DNA of 64,000 bases from contig JAFDXP010000067.1 in the NCBI GenBank assembly GCA_018267875.1, positions 47,152-111,151 on the forward strand, given 5' to 3'. Source of the stretch: Bacteroidota bacterium (GTDB taxonomy: Bacteria > Bacteroidota > Bacteroidia > Chitinophagales > Chitinophagaceae). Positions within the stretch are counted from its first letter, which is position 1; the number at the start of each line of letters is the position of its first letter. Made by a program: the position numbers and the translations under genes. The notes beneath the pieces were generated by a model that ran no database searches, was not told the DNA's origin, and saw nothing but the letters and a program-made list of their open reading frames with translations. This document shows positions 1 through 9,808 of the stretch, piece after piece.

Positions 1-3000
1 CATAATAGCTAATTTTTCCCTTCCCAAAATCATAATTTAAGTCTTTAGGAGCAATAAAGCTAAAAGAAAAGCGTCCATTCATAATAGTAGCCTTCCCTTT
101 GTAAATGATGCTATTCTGTACTTGAAAATTACGCGGTGGGCCAGTGAGCGTACTGGCTATTCCAGGCTTATCATATATGGTGATGTATGCACGACCATTA
201 AACGTTGTCATCACATTGCCATTATCGTCCTTTACACTTCCTGAAATGCTGTATTTGCCCAATGCTTTGATAGTATCTGTTTTGGTTGCGGAATATCCAT
301 TCAAAATTGAGTCTGTCGTTACATTATAGCGAGGGAATGAAGGCATAAGTGCAGGGTCGCCCAACAGAGCAAATTTTCTGTAGTTGTTTCGTGTAAACAC
401 ATCCATGTTAGGAAAGATGTAGGTTGCATTTTTGCTCATTCTGAATGCATCTCCGAATGTCAACCATGAACTGTTGTTCTTTTGGAAAAAAGTTGTGAGA
501 AAGTTTACATTAAGTTGATGGTTTAAAAATTGATACACAAGCTGAGTAGTTGTGAGCAAGGCTATTGCTCCACCATCCGGTTTCACAACCAACAATTCGC
601 CGGCAGAAGTCAGTGCCGGATCGTCATATTTACTGAATGTACAAGTAGCTGTAACCATTATGGGTAATTTGGTATCATTTTTCCAACTATTGAAATCATC
701 TTGTGTCAAAATGCGTTTAGCGGATAATGTAGTTGGGCTTCCATGTCCGTTGTAGTTCATCAGAAAGGTTCCCTTAAATACTTGATCATTAATCAATTTA
801 TTGGCATCAGGACAACGTACACCACCGGGAGTTGATACGGTTGGCAAAGCAGAAATATAAACCTTTGTATCATTGTACAAGTCAGATTTCCCACTGATAG
901 TTCCAGCCATTGCCTCACCATCATCAAAGTGAATATTATCATCGCCATTATCCGCCATGATGGTAGTGGAAAGCCGCCATGGGCCTAATGAAACTGCACT
1001 GGCATACTTAATGATCTTGTCGGCAATTTTATTGGCTGCATCAGCAGAAGCTACCGGCAAACGCCCTACACTAATATCCATAGTATTTACAATGGCTATA
1101 TTGCTGTTGGGTTGAACGCCTTCAATGTTTTCAAAATCATCTAAAAAGGCAAAAAAGTCGTCAGAGCAATAGCCGTTAATTGCATCGTCAGATTCTGCTG
1201 TTTCATAAGTAGGTACATAATTAGAATTGTTTGGAACTCTGTTTTTATAATCATAAGAAGCATCACCTAAAAGCAATAAATGGCGAGGCATTTTAGTGGT
1301 ATCAGAGCCTGCATTTTTATAAAGCATTTTGGCAAAATTTCTAATAGCACCAATATCATTAGAACCGGAAGCAAATTCATTGTTTACTTGATCTGTGGTA
1401 GCAACGGTAACGCGCATTGCATCATGCTGACGATGAAAATCAGCCAACTTATTGGCACCATCCAAAAAGTCAGGATAAGTAACGATAATCAAATCCGTAA
1501 CACCTGTTCCATGTAAATTTTGATTTGTTACTTTCTGAACAAAATCCGGCTTACTAAAATTAGAACCATCAAAAGCTACATATTGACGCAACTGGGAAGC
1601 ATCTCGATTGAAATTGAAAACTGATCCTTGAAGGCTACCATTGACACGAATTGGTGACAGCGGATTGGTGATGTCCCAAATATTTGTATTTCCATTGGCA
1701 TTTTGAACAGTGAAAGCTGCCATATTCCCATTTGCTACACTATTCCAATCCTGAAAAACAGTAAGTCCATTTATTAAAGCAAGGGGTCGTCTATTAATCA
1801 CTTCAATATAGTCCAAATAACCACGAGCAGTAGATTCGCCCGGTGCATAAGTTAGTTGAACATTTGCTACACCGCCGATCGTTGGGGCACGAAATTCTCC
1901 ATAATATGAAACAACGGCTATATCATTATTGGCTGCTCCATAAATAGAGGCATTTGCAATAGAGTTCCCATTTATAGAAATATTAAAACCATTGTTGTTA
2001 GCCTGGCTTTTTGAGCCTATTGAAATTCGAAATAAGGCAGTGTCATTACTCATTGTGCTAAACGAAAAGGTACGCGTGGCCTGCCTTCCACCATCTACAC
2101 CAAAATCTTCACCCCACCATTTTTTTCCAAATTTTCCTAAGTTGACTAAGTCCTTTTCATAAACCTGATAATCATCAAAGGTGCCTACACTGACATTAGA
2201 TGATGGCAAGCTTGTTTCTGATTGTATTCGTTTACCTACACCATTATCGAATGAAATGAAATAATAGCTCTTGTCTTCATACAAATTTGTGCGGTGACGA
2301 AAAGTGTGTTGAGCCGTATCCATAGCCCATTCTAAAGGCCCATTTGCATAAAAATTGATAAAATCATTCTGATCAAACTTGTTGTCACCGCCATCATGAA
2401 CATCAATAGCATTTTCAACCAAATCATCGGGATAAGGCACTGCATTATTTTCATAAAGCATGGTGCCGCCATTTCCATACAGGCGGATATTACGGGTGTC
2501 AATGCTTGCAGGATCTATGCCTAATTTATTTTTCAAAAAATCATAGTCTAATTTATAAATGCCTCGATCTTTGACGGATATTTTATACCAAGTTCCCGTT
2601 GCTAACACGCTTTGTGCGGTAGTAGTAGTCTTTAATGCCACCTTAGAAGGTTGGTCTGATTCTGTAATCTCTAAAGAAAAAGATTGAAGTTGTTGAACAC
2701 CATTGGTAGTCTTTAGGAAAACAGGGATTTTGACAAATAAAAATGGTCGTTTTCTATCCATCCCAAGTGCGCTTTCCATTTGATCGAATGAAGTCGCAAC
2801 ATTTTGTTTAGTTAAACTGATGGCATCAACTAAAAGTGGGTTAATAATTTTCATTGTGGGCAATTCAAAATTCTTCAACCAAATCCTTTCTACAACAAAG
2901 CCATTTTTTGTGTCAGCATTATTGACCTCAAAGGAATGAACGCTTACTTCTGCTCGGGCAAAAGCAGTACTTAGCAGCACGAATGAAAAGGATACAAGAA

Positions 3001-3013
3001 GTTTTGTCATCAT
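1..3013 (-). CDS. porU: Type IX secretion system sortase PorU (C25 family), 3' end missing
   Basis: Reading leftward from ATG codons at 3013/3010, the frame stays open to the window edge (about 1000 residues), so the C-terminus is missing. Residues 1-21 form a signal peptide (MMTKLLVSFSFVLLSTAFARA). The C25 (gingipain-like) peptidase region shows the catalytic His in MNYNGHGSPT (about H757) and the catalytic Cys in MVTATCTFSKYDD (about C791). PorU is the outer-membrane-attached sortase that removes T9SS C-terminal signals and links cargo to anionic LPS. It is divergent from gldJ, and porU-gldJ linkage is also known in Flavobacterium. A T9SS cargo protein is encoded at 43.1 kb. A C25 gingipain-type protease is the alternative, but the length and the gldJ linkage favour PorU. 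Confidence 0.9.
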   Translation of the reverse strand, partial: MMTKLLVSFSFVLLSTAFARAEVSVHSFEVNNADTKNGFVVERIWLKNFELPTMKIINPLLVDAISLTKQNVATSFDQMESALGMDRKRPFLFVKIPVFLKTTNGVQQLQSFSLEITESDQPSKVALKTTTTAQSVLATGTWYKISVKDRGIYKLDYDFLKNKLGIDPASIDTRNIRLYGNGGTMLYENNAVPYPDDLVENAIDVHDGGDNKFDQNDFINFYANGPLEWAMDTAQHTFRHRTNLYEDKSYYFISFDNGVGKRIQSETSLPSSNVSVGTFDDYQVYEKDLVNLGKFGKKWWGEDFGVDGGRQATRTFSFSTMSNDTALFRISIGSKSQANNNGFNISINGNSIANASIYGAANNDIAVVSYYGEFRAPTIGGVANVQLTYAPGESTARGYLDYIEVINRRPLALINGLTVFQDWNSVANGNMAAFTVQNANGNTNIWDITNPLSPIRVNGSLQGSVFNFNRDASQLRQYVAFDGSNFSKPDFVQKVTNQNLHGTGVTDLIIVTYPDFLDGANKLADFHRQHDAMRVTVATTDQVNNEFASGSNDIGAIRNFAKMLYKNAGSDTTKMPRHLLLLGDASYDYKNRVPNNSNYVPTYETAESDDAINGYCSDDFFAFLDDFENIEGVQPNSNIAIVNTMDISVGRLPVASADAANKIADKIIKYASAVSLGPWRLSTTIMADNGDDNIHFDDGEAMAGTISGKSDLYNDTKVYISALPTVSTPGGVRCPDANKLINDQVFKGTFLMNYNGHGSPTTLSAKRILTQDDFNSWKNDTKLPIMVTATCTFSKYDDPALTSAGELLVVKPDGGAIALLTTTQLVYQFLNHQLNVNFLTTFFQKNNSSWLTFGDAFRMSKNATYIFPNMDVFTRNNYRKFALLGDPALMPSFPRYNVTTDSILNGYSATKTDTIKALGKYSISGSVKDDNGNVMTTFNGRAYITIYDKPGIASTLTGPPRNFQVQNSIIYKGKATIMNGRFSFSFIAPKDLNYDFGKGKISYY

Positions 3014-3054
3014 GTCTAATTTTGTTTTTAGGGTATAGCTCCAACCAATCTTAC

Positions 3055-3062
3055 CAAAATTA
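3055..3062 (-). promoter_or_regulatory. Putative -7 box for porU
   Basis: On the minus strand TAATTTTG matches the Bacteroidota TAnnTTTG -7 consensus, about 42 nt upstream of the porU start. No convincing -33 TTTG was found at the usual spacing, so this is a motif match only. Confidence 0.4.
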
Positions 3063-3269
3063 CAGAAATAATGTAGGCAATGCTTATAGTTGGCATCTAT
3101 AAAGGAGTAAACGCAATTCATAATAAATTATTATGGAATAGGCTGAAAAAAAACTTTTCACTTTTTTTTGGCACTGATTGGGCGAACGCTTGACTTTCTC
3201 AAAAGAATGCTCTAACATTGTAACACTTTTAAGATTATCAAACACGTTAGCTAATATTTTTCACTGATT

Positions 3270-4790
3270 ATGAAAAGAACTTTCATTGGCTTGAGCATGT
3301 TGTGTGTAGGCGCAGCAACCTTCTTTACAGCTTGCTCATCAAACAACAAATCCATCGGCGTTTCGCGAGCGACAGGTTGGGATTATAACGACCCTCGTTT
3401 GGGTGGATACGATGTGCCAAATTATCCGGGTCAACAAACCGGTCCCGGACTTACATTTGTTGAGGGTGGTCGCTTTACTATGGGACAAACTGAAGAAGAT
3501 TTGACTACTGAAAGAAATGCACTTCCTCGTACTGTTTCTGTTTCTTCTTTTTATATGGACGAAACCGAAGTAGCCAATGTGCACTACCGCGAATATATTT
3601 ATTGGTTGCAACGCGCTTATGGATCAGACTATCCGGAGCAAGTAAATAAAGCATTACCCGACACCACATCTTGGCGTCGCGCTCTTGCCTATAACGAGCC
3701 ATTAGTGCAATATTATTTCCGCCATGCCGCCTACAATTACTATCCTGTTGTTGGTGTAAATTGGTATCAGGCAAACGAATTTGCTAAATGGCGTAGCGAC
3801 CGTGTAAACGAACTTATTCTGATTAAAAACGGAAAGTTGAAGCGCAATCCAAACCAAGTAAACGAAGACGTTTACACTACTGATGCTTATGTAAGTGGTC
3901 AGTATGAAGGGGCTGCTGGTTTTGCCAAAAAACGTGATTTAGACCCTGCCGGTTCAAAGCGTCGTAACTTAAATTATGCAGATGGATATTTGCTACCCAA
4001 CTATCGCCTTCCAACAGAAGCAGAGTGGGAATATGCCGCACTTGGCTTGATTGGCAATAATCCTGAACCGGAAACTAAACGTCGCCGTGGTGAAGAGGTA
4101 ATTACCGATCGTAACATTTTACCTTGGGGACCCAAACAAAATACCCGTTCAGGTATACGTAATTCTGAGCAAGGTGAATTTCTTGGAAACTTTAAACGTG
4201 GTGCTGGTGATGTAATGGGGGTTGCAGGAGGATTGAATGACAATGCAGATATTCCTGCTCCTGTGTTCTCTTACAAACCCAATGCTTTTGGATTATACAA
4301 CATGGCTGGCAACGTCAGTGAGTGGGTTTTAGATGTGTATCGTCCGCTTACTTCTCAAGATGCTGCCGGTTTCCGTCCATTCCGCGGAAACGTTTTTGAA
4401 ACTTATCGTCGCGTAGCTGAGGACAATACTTTGGAAGAAAAAGATAGCTTAGGACATCTTACTAAGCGCGAAATGACTCCTGAGGAAATAGCTGCTAAAA
4501 GAAATGAAAGTTTCTTAGTACACAATGCAGATGCTCGCAACTATATTGATGGCGATTCAGCATTTGTTTACGATTATGGTCGTACTACGCTTATAAACAA
4601 TGATTCTCGCGTGATTAAAGGTGGTAGCTGGAATGACCGTGCTTATTGGATGTCCCCCGGAACACGCCGCTTCATGCAAGCAAACCAAGGTAGTTCTACA
4701 GTTGGCTTCCGTTTGGTAATGGATCGTATGGGTAGTGCTGATGGACGAAATGATAAAGGTGCCGGAAATTATTTCGGACGTAGAAGATAA
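3270..4790 (+). CDS. gldJ: Gliding motility / T9SS lipoprotein GldJ (FGE-sulfatase fold)
   Basis: A 506-aa lipoprotein. The N-terminal export signal ends at lipobox FFTAC with the lipidated Cys at residue 22. The body is a formylglycine-generating-enzyme/SUMF1-like domain: GLTFVEGGRFTMGQ near residue 61, ETEVANVHYREYI, RLPTEAEWEYA, NMAGNVSEWV and VIKGGSWNDRAYW, ending in GFRLVMD. GldJ and its paralogue GldK share this fold. The ATGWDYND stretch, the divergent neighbour porU and the lack of gldL/M/N downstream argue for GldJ. In Flavobacterium GldJ is a periplasmic-side component that stabilises other Gld proteins and is needed for T9SS secretion. An intrinsic terminator follows directly, so it is probably monocistronic. 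Confidence 0.87.
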   Translation: MKRTFIGLSMLCVGAATFFTACSSNNKSIGVSRATGWDYNDPRLGGYDVPNYPGQQTGPGLTFVEGGRFTMGQTEEDLTTERNALPRTVSVSSFYMDETEVANVHYREYIYWLQRAYGSDYPEQVNKALPDTTSWRRALAYNEPLVQYYFRHAAYNYYPVVGVNWYQANEFAKWRSDRVNELILIKNGKLKRNPNQVNEDVYTTDAYVSGQYEGAAGFAKKRDLDPAGSKRRNLNYADGYLLPNYRLPTEAEWEYAALGLIGNNPEPETKRRRGEEVITDRNILPWGPKQNTRSGIRNSEQGEFLGNFKRGAGDVMGVAGGLNDNADIPAPVFSYKPNAFGLYNMAGNVSEWVLDVYRPLTSQDAAGFRPFRGNVFETYRRVAEDNTLEEKDSLGHLTKREMTPEEIAAKRNESFLVHNADARNYIDGDSAFVYDYGRTTLINNDSRVIKGGSWNDRAYWMSPGTRRFMQANQGSSTVGFRLVMDRMGSADGRNDKGAGNYFGRRR

Positions 4791-4817
4791 TCAAATTCTT
4801 GCTGCATTTGATCAAAT

Positions 4818-4850
4818 AGGCTATCCCAATCGGATAGCCTGTTTTTGTTT
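4818..4850 (+). terminator. Intrinsic terminator of gldJ
   Basis: A perfect 9-bp stem (AGGCTATCC at 4818-4826, GGATAGCCT at 4832-4840) with a 5-nt loop, followed by GTTTTTGTTT. It lies 28 nt after the gldJ stop codon. Confidence 0.85.
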
Positions 4851-4891
4851 CATGACCTTCTAACTCGTTACCTTTTAATGGTGTAAGTATC

Positions 4892-4899
4892 TATCTTTG
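4892..4899 (+). promoter_or_regulatory. Putative -7 box upstream of the small exported protein
   Basis: TATCTTTG matches TAnnTTTG. It ends only 4 nt before the proposed GTG start, which would imply a leaderless or nearly leaderless transcript, or a start further downstream at ATG 4961. No clear -33 element. Confidence 0.35.
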
Positions 4900-4903
4900 C
4901 TTG

Positions 4904-5290
4904 GTGAAAAAGACAATTGCTATCTTCTTTATTTCTGCTTATCTGTTTTCAACAACACAGATGGCTGAATTATTGAAGTTGCCTGTCCTCATTCAACATT
5001 TTATAGAACATCAAAAGGAAGATCACTCTATTTCTCTACTTGAGTTTTTAGAAATGCATTATGGTCAACCTCAACCACATGACAGCGATTATGCTCGTGA
5101 TATGCAATTGCCCTTTAAGGTTCCGATTCATTCAGCTTTAGCGTACATGGCTTACACAGTGCCTAATCTTATTCCATTGTCCGTAAAATCAGTATTCTTT
5201 AAAGAAACAATAACTGTTGCTCTGCATCATTCAGGTGACTATTCTTTTAGATTCTTTTCGCTGATTTGGCAACCTCCTCGTTGTTGTTAG
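4904..5290 (+). CDS. Small exported protein of unknown function next to a metal-efflux pump
   Basis: About 128 aa. Possible starts are TTG 4901 or GTG 4904; GTG was chosen. The N-terminus KKTIAIFFISAYLFSTT is a hydrophobic export or anchor segment. It is followed by ELLKLPVLIQHFIEHQKED, the acidic/His-rich LEFLEMHYG and DSDYARDMQLPF. From memory, small proteins with LLKLP..HF.EH and MHY..DYDRDMKLPF patterns recur beside CusA/CzcA operons in Bacteroidota. That recurrence and the several His, Met and terminal Cys-Cys residues suggest a metal-related role, but no function is established and none is assigned. The gene lies 183 nt upstream of the RND pump on the same strand. Confidence 0.65.
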   Translation: MKKTIAIFFISAYLFSTTQMAELLKLPVLIQHFIEHQKEDHSISLLEFLEMHYGQPQPHDSDYARDMQLPFKVPIHSALAYMAYTVPNLIPLSVKSVFFKETITVALHHSGDYSFRFFSLIWQPPRCC

Positions 5291-5473
5291 ATATCTCATG
5301 CGGCTTAACCCACCTTTTTAAAGAAGGGAAAAATTGAAAATCAACACTACTTCAGAGTTGTAGCACTTTTCATTGCAAGCCTCTTTTTCCATAGATTTTA
5401 TTGAGCTGAAAAAGTTTCTCCATTTTAAATGAAGGCTTTTTTAGCCATTTAGTCATCATTATTTTATCTGACA

Positions 5474-8400
5474 ATGCTAAAAAAAATCATTGAGTTTTCG
5501 GTAAGAAATAAGCTCATTGTGGCCATGTTGGTAATAGCACTATTGGCAACCGGACTATATCAAGCCACACAACTTCCCATAGATGCAGTACCCGATATTA
5601 CCAACAATCAAGTGCAAATCATCACAACAGCCCCCTCATTCGGTGCAGCCGACATTGAAAGGTTGGTAACGTACCCAATTGAACAAGCAAACAGTAACAT
5701 TTCGGGAATCAAAGAAATGAGAAGTTTTTCTCGTTTTGGCTTGTCATTGGTAACCATTGTATTTGAAGATAACGTGGACATATATTGGGCGCGACAACAA
5801 GTTAATGAACGTCTTCAACAAATTCAAGCAGATATTCCAACCAATATTGGTACGCCCGTTTTAGGTCCCATATCTACCGGATTAGGCGAGATATACCAAT
5901 ATGTAGTTCGCCCCCAAAAGGGGTTTGAGAAAAAATACACACTCACAGACCTGAGAACTATTCAAGATTGGGTCGTTAGGAGGCAATTATTAGGTGTAAA
6001 AGGTGTAGCAGAAGTCAGCAGTTTTGGCGGAAAACTGAAACAATTTGAAGTAGCTATAATGCCTGATAGGCTAAATGCTTATGGAATCACACTTTCCGAC
6101 TTGCTGAATGCGCTGCAACGAAACAACCAAAATACCGGCGGTGCCTATATTGAGCGAGGTCCAACTACACTTTTTATTCGAACAGAAGGATTAGTAGGAA
6201 CCGTAGCCGACATAGAAAATATTTCTATCGCAACTAAAAACAATGAAGCACCCTTATTTGTTCGCGATGTTGCTAAGGTTAATATAGGCTATGCAACAAG
6301 GTTTGGAGCTATGACTTACAACGATGAAGGCGAAGTAGCCGGTGCTGTTGTGATGATGTTGAAAGGTGAAAATAGCAGTAAAGTCATAAAGAACGTCAAA
6401 AAGAGAATTGAAGAAATCAGTCACATGCTGCCTAAAGGAGTCGTCATTGAACCATTTCTCGATAGAACAAAAATGGTTAACAATGCCATTCATACGGTTG
6501 AAAAGAATTTACTGGAAGGTGCGCTTATCGTGGTTTTTGTACTAGTACTATTTCTTGGAAACCTGCGAGCAGGCTTATTAGTGGCATCTGTTATCCCTCT
6601 GTCTATGCTCTTTGCCATCTGCATGATGAATTTGTTTGGAGTAAGTGGAAACTTGATGAGCTTAGGTGCTTTAGATTTTGGACTGATCATTGACGGAGCT
6701 GTTATAATTGTCGAAGCGGTCATGCACAGCCTTATGTACGATAAGCGATTTATTTCTTCATACAGAATTAAAAAGGAGGAGATGAATACAACCGTTACTG
6801 AATCGGCAAGTAGAATGATGAGCAGTGCTGTGTTCGGACAAGTGATTATTCTGGTTGTTTATCTTCCCATTTTGACTTTGCAAGGTATTGAAGGGAAGAT
6901 GTTCAAGCCCATGGCTCAAACAGTTGCCTTTGCTTTGTTGGGGGCATTTTTACTATCACTTACTTATATACCTATGATGAGTGCTTTTATACTAAAACGA
7001 CATTCAAATCAGGGTGTGTCAGCACAATTCATGAAGCGTATAGAGAGCGTATATAAAAATGCAATAGTTTACTTTATTAGACGATCAAAAGCAGTGTTGG
7101 CAAGCATTTTGGTGCTTTTTATAATTTCAATTTTTGTATTAACTCAATTAGGCGGAGAGTTTATCCCATCATTAGAAGAAGGAGATTTTGCCGTAGATAC
7201 ACGGGTCTTGACCGGAAGTAATCTAAATGTAACTATTGAACAGACGCAGAAAGCTGCTCATATCCTTAAATCCAGATTCCCGGAAGTTGAAAAGGTCGTT
7301 TCCAAAATTGGAAGTGGGGAAGTACCGACAGATCCCATGCCTATGGAAGCCAGCGACATGATGGTTATTCTTAAAGATAAAAGCCAATGGACAACTGCAC
7401 ATACTTTTCCAAAATTAGCAGACACAATGAGTCGCGCTTTGAATGACATTGCCGGAATTACCACCAGTTTTCAGTATCCTGTACAAATGCGCTTCAATGA
7501 ACTGATGACTGGCGCACGACAGGATATTGTACTAAAAATATTTGGTGAAGATTTAGACACCTTAGCTGCTTTAGCCGGTAGAATTGGAAGGATCGCCAAT
7601 CGGGTGCAGGGTGCACAAAATATTTATGTAGAACCTATAATTGGAATGCCGCAAGTTGTTGTGCATTACAATCGCTCTGCCTTAGCTCAATTTCATATTT
7701 CAGTCGAAGAAGTGAACCATGTAATAAATGCAGCCTTTGCCGGAGCCTCTGCTGGGCTTGTGTTTGAAGGAGAAAAAAGATTTGATTTAATCTTAAGAAT
7801 AGATACTACAGCCCGAAAATCAGTAGAAAATGTGCGTCAATTACTGATCCCTACACCTTTAGGTATTCAGATTCCCTTAGAGCAATTTGCAGATGTAAAT
7901 ATCATTCAAGGACCCAACCAAATTCAACGTGAAAATGCACATAGGCGCATTATTATCGGGTTGAATGTTCATGGTAGGGATATGCAAAGTGTAGTGAATG
8001 ACTTACGAAATATGGTGGATAAAGAAGTTGCTTTACCAACTGGATATTACATGACCTATGGGGGATCATTTGAAAACCTACAACAAGCGAAGGGACGTTT
8101 AGCCATAGCAGTTCCCATAGCACTGTTGTTGATTTTTATTTTACTCTATTTTGCCTTTCATTCAATTCGAGAAACACTGTTGATTTACACCACCATTCCT
8201 TTATCAATCATCGGTGGTGTGTTCTTTTTAGCATTACGTGGAATGCCTTTTAGCATTAGTGCCGGTGTCGGATTCATCGCGCTATTTGGTGTTGCTGTTT
8301 TAAATGGCATCGTGCTGGTTGCAGAGTTTAATCGGCTTCATAAATCAGGAATAAAATCTTTAGTGAAAGTAGTTGTTCAAGGAGCGAGATTGAGGCTTCG

Positions 8401-9805
8401 ACCAGTCTTAATGACCGCATCAGTTGCTTCATTGGGTTTTTTACCTATGGCTTTGAGCAATGGAGCAGGTGCGGAAGTTCAACGCCCATTGGCAACCGTT
8501 GTGATTGGCGGGCTTGTGTTGGCTACATTACTGACACTATTTGTTATTCCTATTTTGTTTCTCCTTTTCAATAAGAAAAATTCGCCAAAAGCCTTAACTG
8601 TACTGATATTGACGATTTTCAGTTTGAGTTCTGCCTCACCAACACAAGCACAACAAGCAATCACCTTAGATAGTGCTATTCATATTGCCTTAGAGAAAAA
8701 TCAACAACTTCAAAGTGTCAGATTAAAGACCAATGCTGCAAAAGCACTTATCAAATCGTCTTTAGACATCTCACCAACTTCTATCACCGCCGAATATGGA
8801 CAAATAAATAGTGCCTATAACGATACACGGTTTGGCATATCACAATCCATTTCAATGCCCAACGTATATCTAAGTCAGAAAAGACTGTTTACAGAAGAGT
8901 GGAAAAAGGCACAACTTTTCACATCACTAAATGAATGGGAATTGAAAAAAATAGTATCCGAAACTTTCTACCAATTAAAATATTGGGATCAAAAGGAAGC
9001 TCTTTTGAATAAAGCTGATAGTTTGTTTGACAACTTTCTGCAACGTGCCACTATTCGATTACAAAAAGGGGAAAGCAACATTTTAGAAAAGACTACAGCA
9101 GAAGGGTATAAAGGCAATATCATAGTACAATTGGAACAATGCCGCCAAAGTCGTATAGCATTGCAATCAGCTCTTCGATTCTTGTTACATACTGAAGTGG
9201 ACTTTGTGCCTTCCGGTGAGATGAATTTTAGAAACATTGAAATTCGTCTAACCTTATTAGCAACGCCGGCTTATCAATTAGCTACCCAACAACAAATCGT
9301 AAATGAACGGCAAATTGCTATTGAACAAACTAAGCGAACACCCTCAATTTTTATAGGCTATAGCAACAACAGCTTTATAGGAATGGGAGCTGATGATCGG
9401 ATATATAACAGCCAACACCGCTTTCACTCAGCAATCCTTGGACTAAGTGTTCCAATATGGACAACAGCACAAACTGCAAGAATAAAGTCCGCAAAAATAA
9501 ATGCACAAGCCTCAGGTATAGAAAAAGAATTTGTAGCTACTGCCCTTTCAACCAGAGAGACTGCATTAGAACAATTGTATCAATCGCAAATGACTATCGT
9601 TAATTTTTATGAACAATCCGCTATACCCAATTCTGCAACAATTTTCAAAACAGCACAGAATCAATTTGCAGCCGGTGAAATAAATTATCTCAATTATGCC
9701 ATTCTACTAAATCAGAGTATTGATATCCAACTGAAATACCTGGATGCCCTTCAAACCTTGCGTCAAACAGTAGTTGAACTCACTTATTTAACACCTAAAT
9801 ACTAA
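5474..9805 (+). CDS. CusA/CzcA-type heavy-metal RND efflux pump fused to a TolC-type outer-membrane factor
   Basis: A 1443-aa fusion. Residues 1 to about 1035 form a complete RND inner-membrane pump: N-terminal TM1, two porter domains and twelve membrane segments. The heavy-metal-efflux signature LDFGLIIDGAVIIVE lies near residue 400 (TM4 proton-relay acidic residues). After TM12 a fresh hydrophobic stretch (ALTVLILTIFSLSSASPTQA, about 1038-1057) looks like an internal signal peptide. It leads into an outer-membrane-factor domain (about 1060-1443) with the coiled-coil repeats typical of TolC/CzcC. Such fusions occur in Bacteroidota. The internal signal would move the OMF part to the periplasm, probably with cleavage. 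The adaptor gene follows after 3 nt. Substrate is probably a transition metal or Cu/Ag; the exact ion is not readable. Confidence 0.9.
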   Translation: MLKKIIEFSVRNKLIVAMLVIALLATGLYQATQLPIDAVPDITNNQVQIITTAPSFGAADIERLVTYPIEQANSNISGIKEMRSFSRFGLSLVTIVFEDNVDIYWARQQVNERLQQIQADIPTNIGTPVLGPISTGLGEIYQYVVRPQKGFEKKYTLTDLRTIQDWVVRRQLLGVKGVAEVSSFGGKLKQFEVAIMPDRLNAYGITLSDLLNALQRNNQNTGGAYIERGPTTLFIRTEGLVGTVADIENISIATKNNEAPLFVRDVAKVNIGYATRFGAMTYNDEGEVAGAVVMMLKGENSSKVIKNVKKRIEEISHMLPKGVVIEPFLDRTKMVNNAIHTVEKNLLEGALIVVFVLVLFLGNLRAGLLVASVIPLSMLFAICMMNLFGVSGNLMSLGALDFGLIIDGAVIIVEAVMHSLMYDKRFISSYRIKKEEMNTTVTESASRMMSSAVFGQVIILVVYLPILTLQGIEGKMFKPMAQTVAFALLGAFLLSLTYIPMMSAFILKRHSNQGVSAQFMKRIESVYKNAIVYFIRRSKAVLASILVLFIISIFVLTQLGGEFIPSLEEGDFAVDTRVLTGSNLNVTIEQTQKAAHILKSRFPEVEKVVSKIGSGEVPTDPMPMEASDMMVILKDKSQWTTAHTFPKLADTMSRALNDIAGITTSFQYPVQMRFNELMTGARQDIVLKIFGEDLDTLAALAGRIGRIANRVQGAQNIYVEPIIGMPQVVVHYNRSALAQFHISVEEVNHVINAAFAGASAGLVFEGEKRFDLILRIDTTARKSVENVRQLLIPTPLGIQIPLEQFADVNIIQGPNQIQRENAHRRIIIGLNVHGRDMQSVVNDLRNMVDKEVALPTGYYMTYGGSFENLQQAKGRLAIAVPIALLLIFILLYFAFHSIRETLLIYTTIPLSIIGGVFFLALRGMPFSISAGVGFIALFGVAVLNGIVLVAEFNRLHKSGIKSLVKVVVQGARLRLRPVLMTASVASLGFLPMALSNGAGAEVQRPLATVVIGGLVLATLLTLFVIPILFLLFNKKNSPKALTVLILTIFSLSSASPTQAQQAITLDSAIHIALEKNQQLQSVRLKTNAAKALIKSSLDISPTSITAEYGQINSAYNDTRFGISQSISMPNVYLSQKRLFTEEWKKAQLFTSLNEWELKKIVSETFYQLKYWDQKEALLNKADSLFDNFLQRATIRLQKGESNILEKTTAEGYKGNIIVQLEQCRQSRIALQSALRFLLHTEVDFVPSGEMNFRNIEIRLTLLATPAYQLATQQQIVNERQIAIEQTKRTPSIFIGYSNNSFIGMGADDRIYNSQHRFHSAILGLSVPIWTTAQTARIKSAKINAQASGIEKEFVATALSTRETALEQLYQSQMTIVNFYEQSAIPNSATIFKTAQNQFAAGEINYLNYAILLNQSIDIQLKYLDALQTLRQTVVELTYLTPKY

Positions 9806-9808
9806 ACC

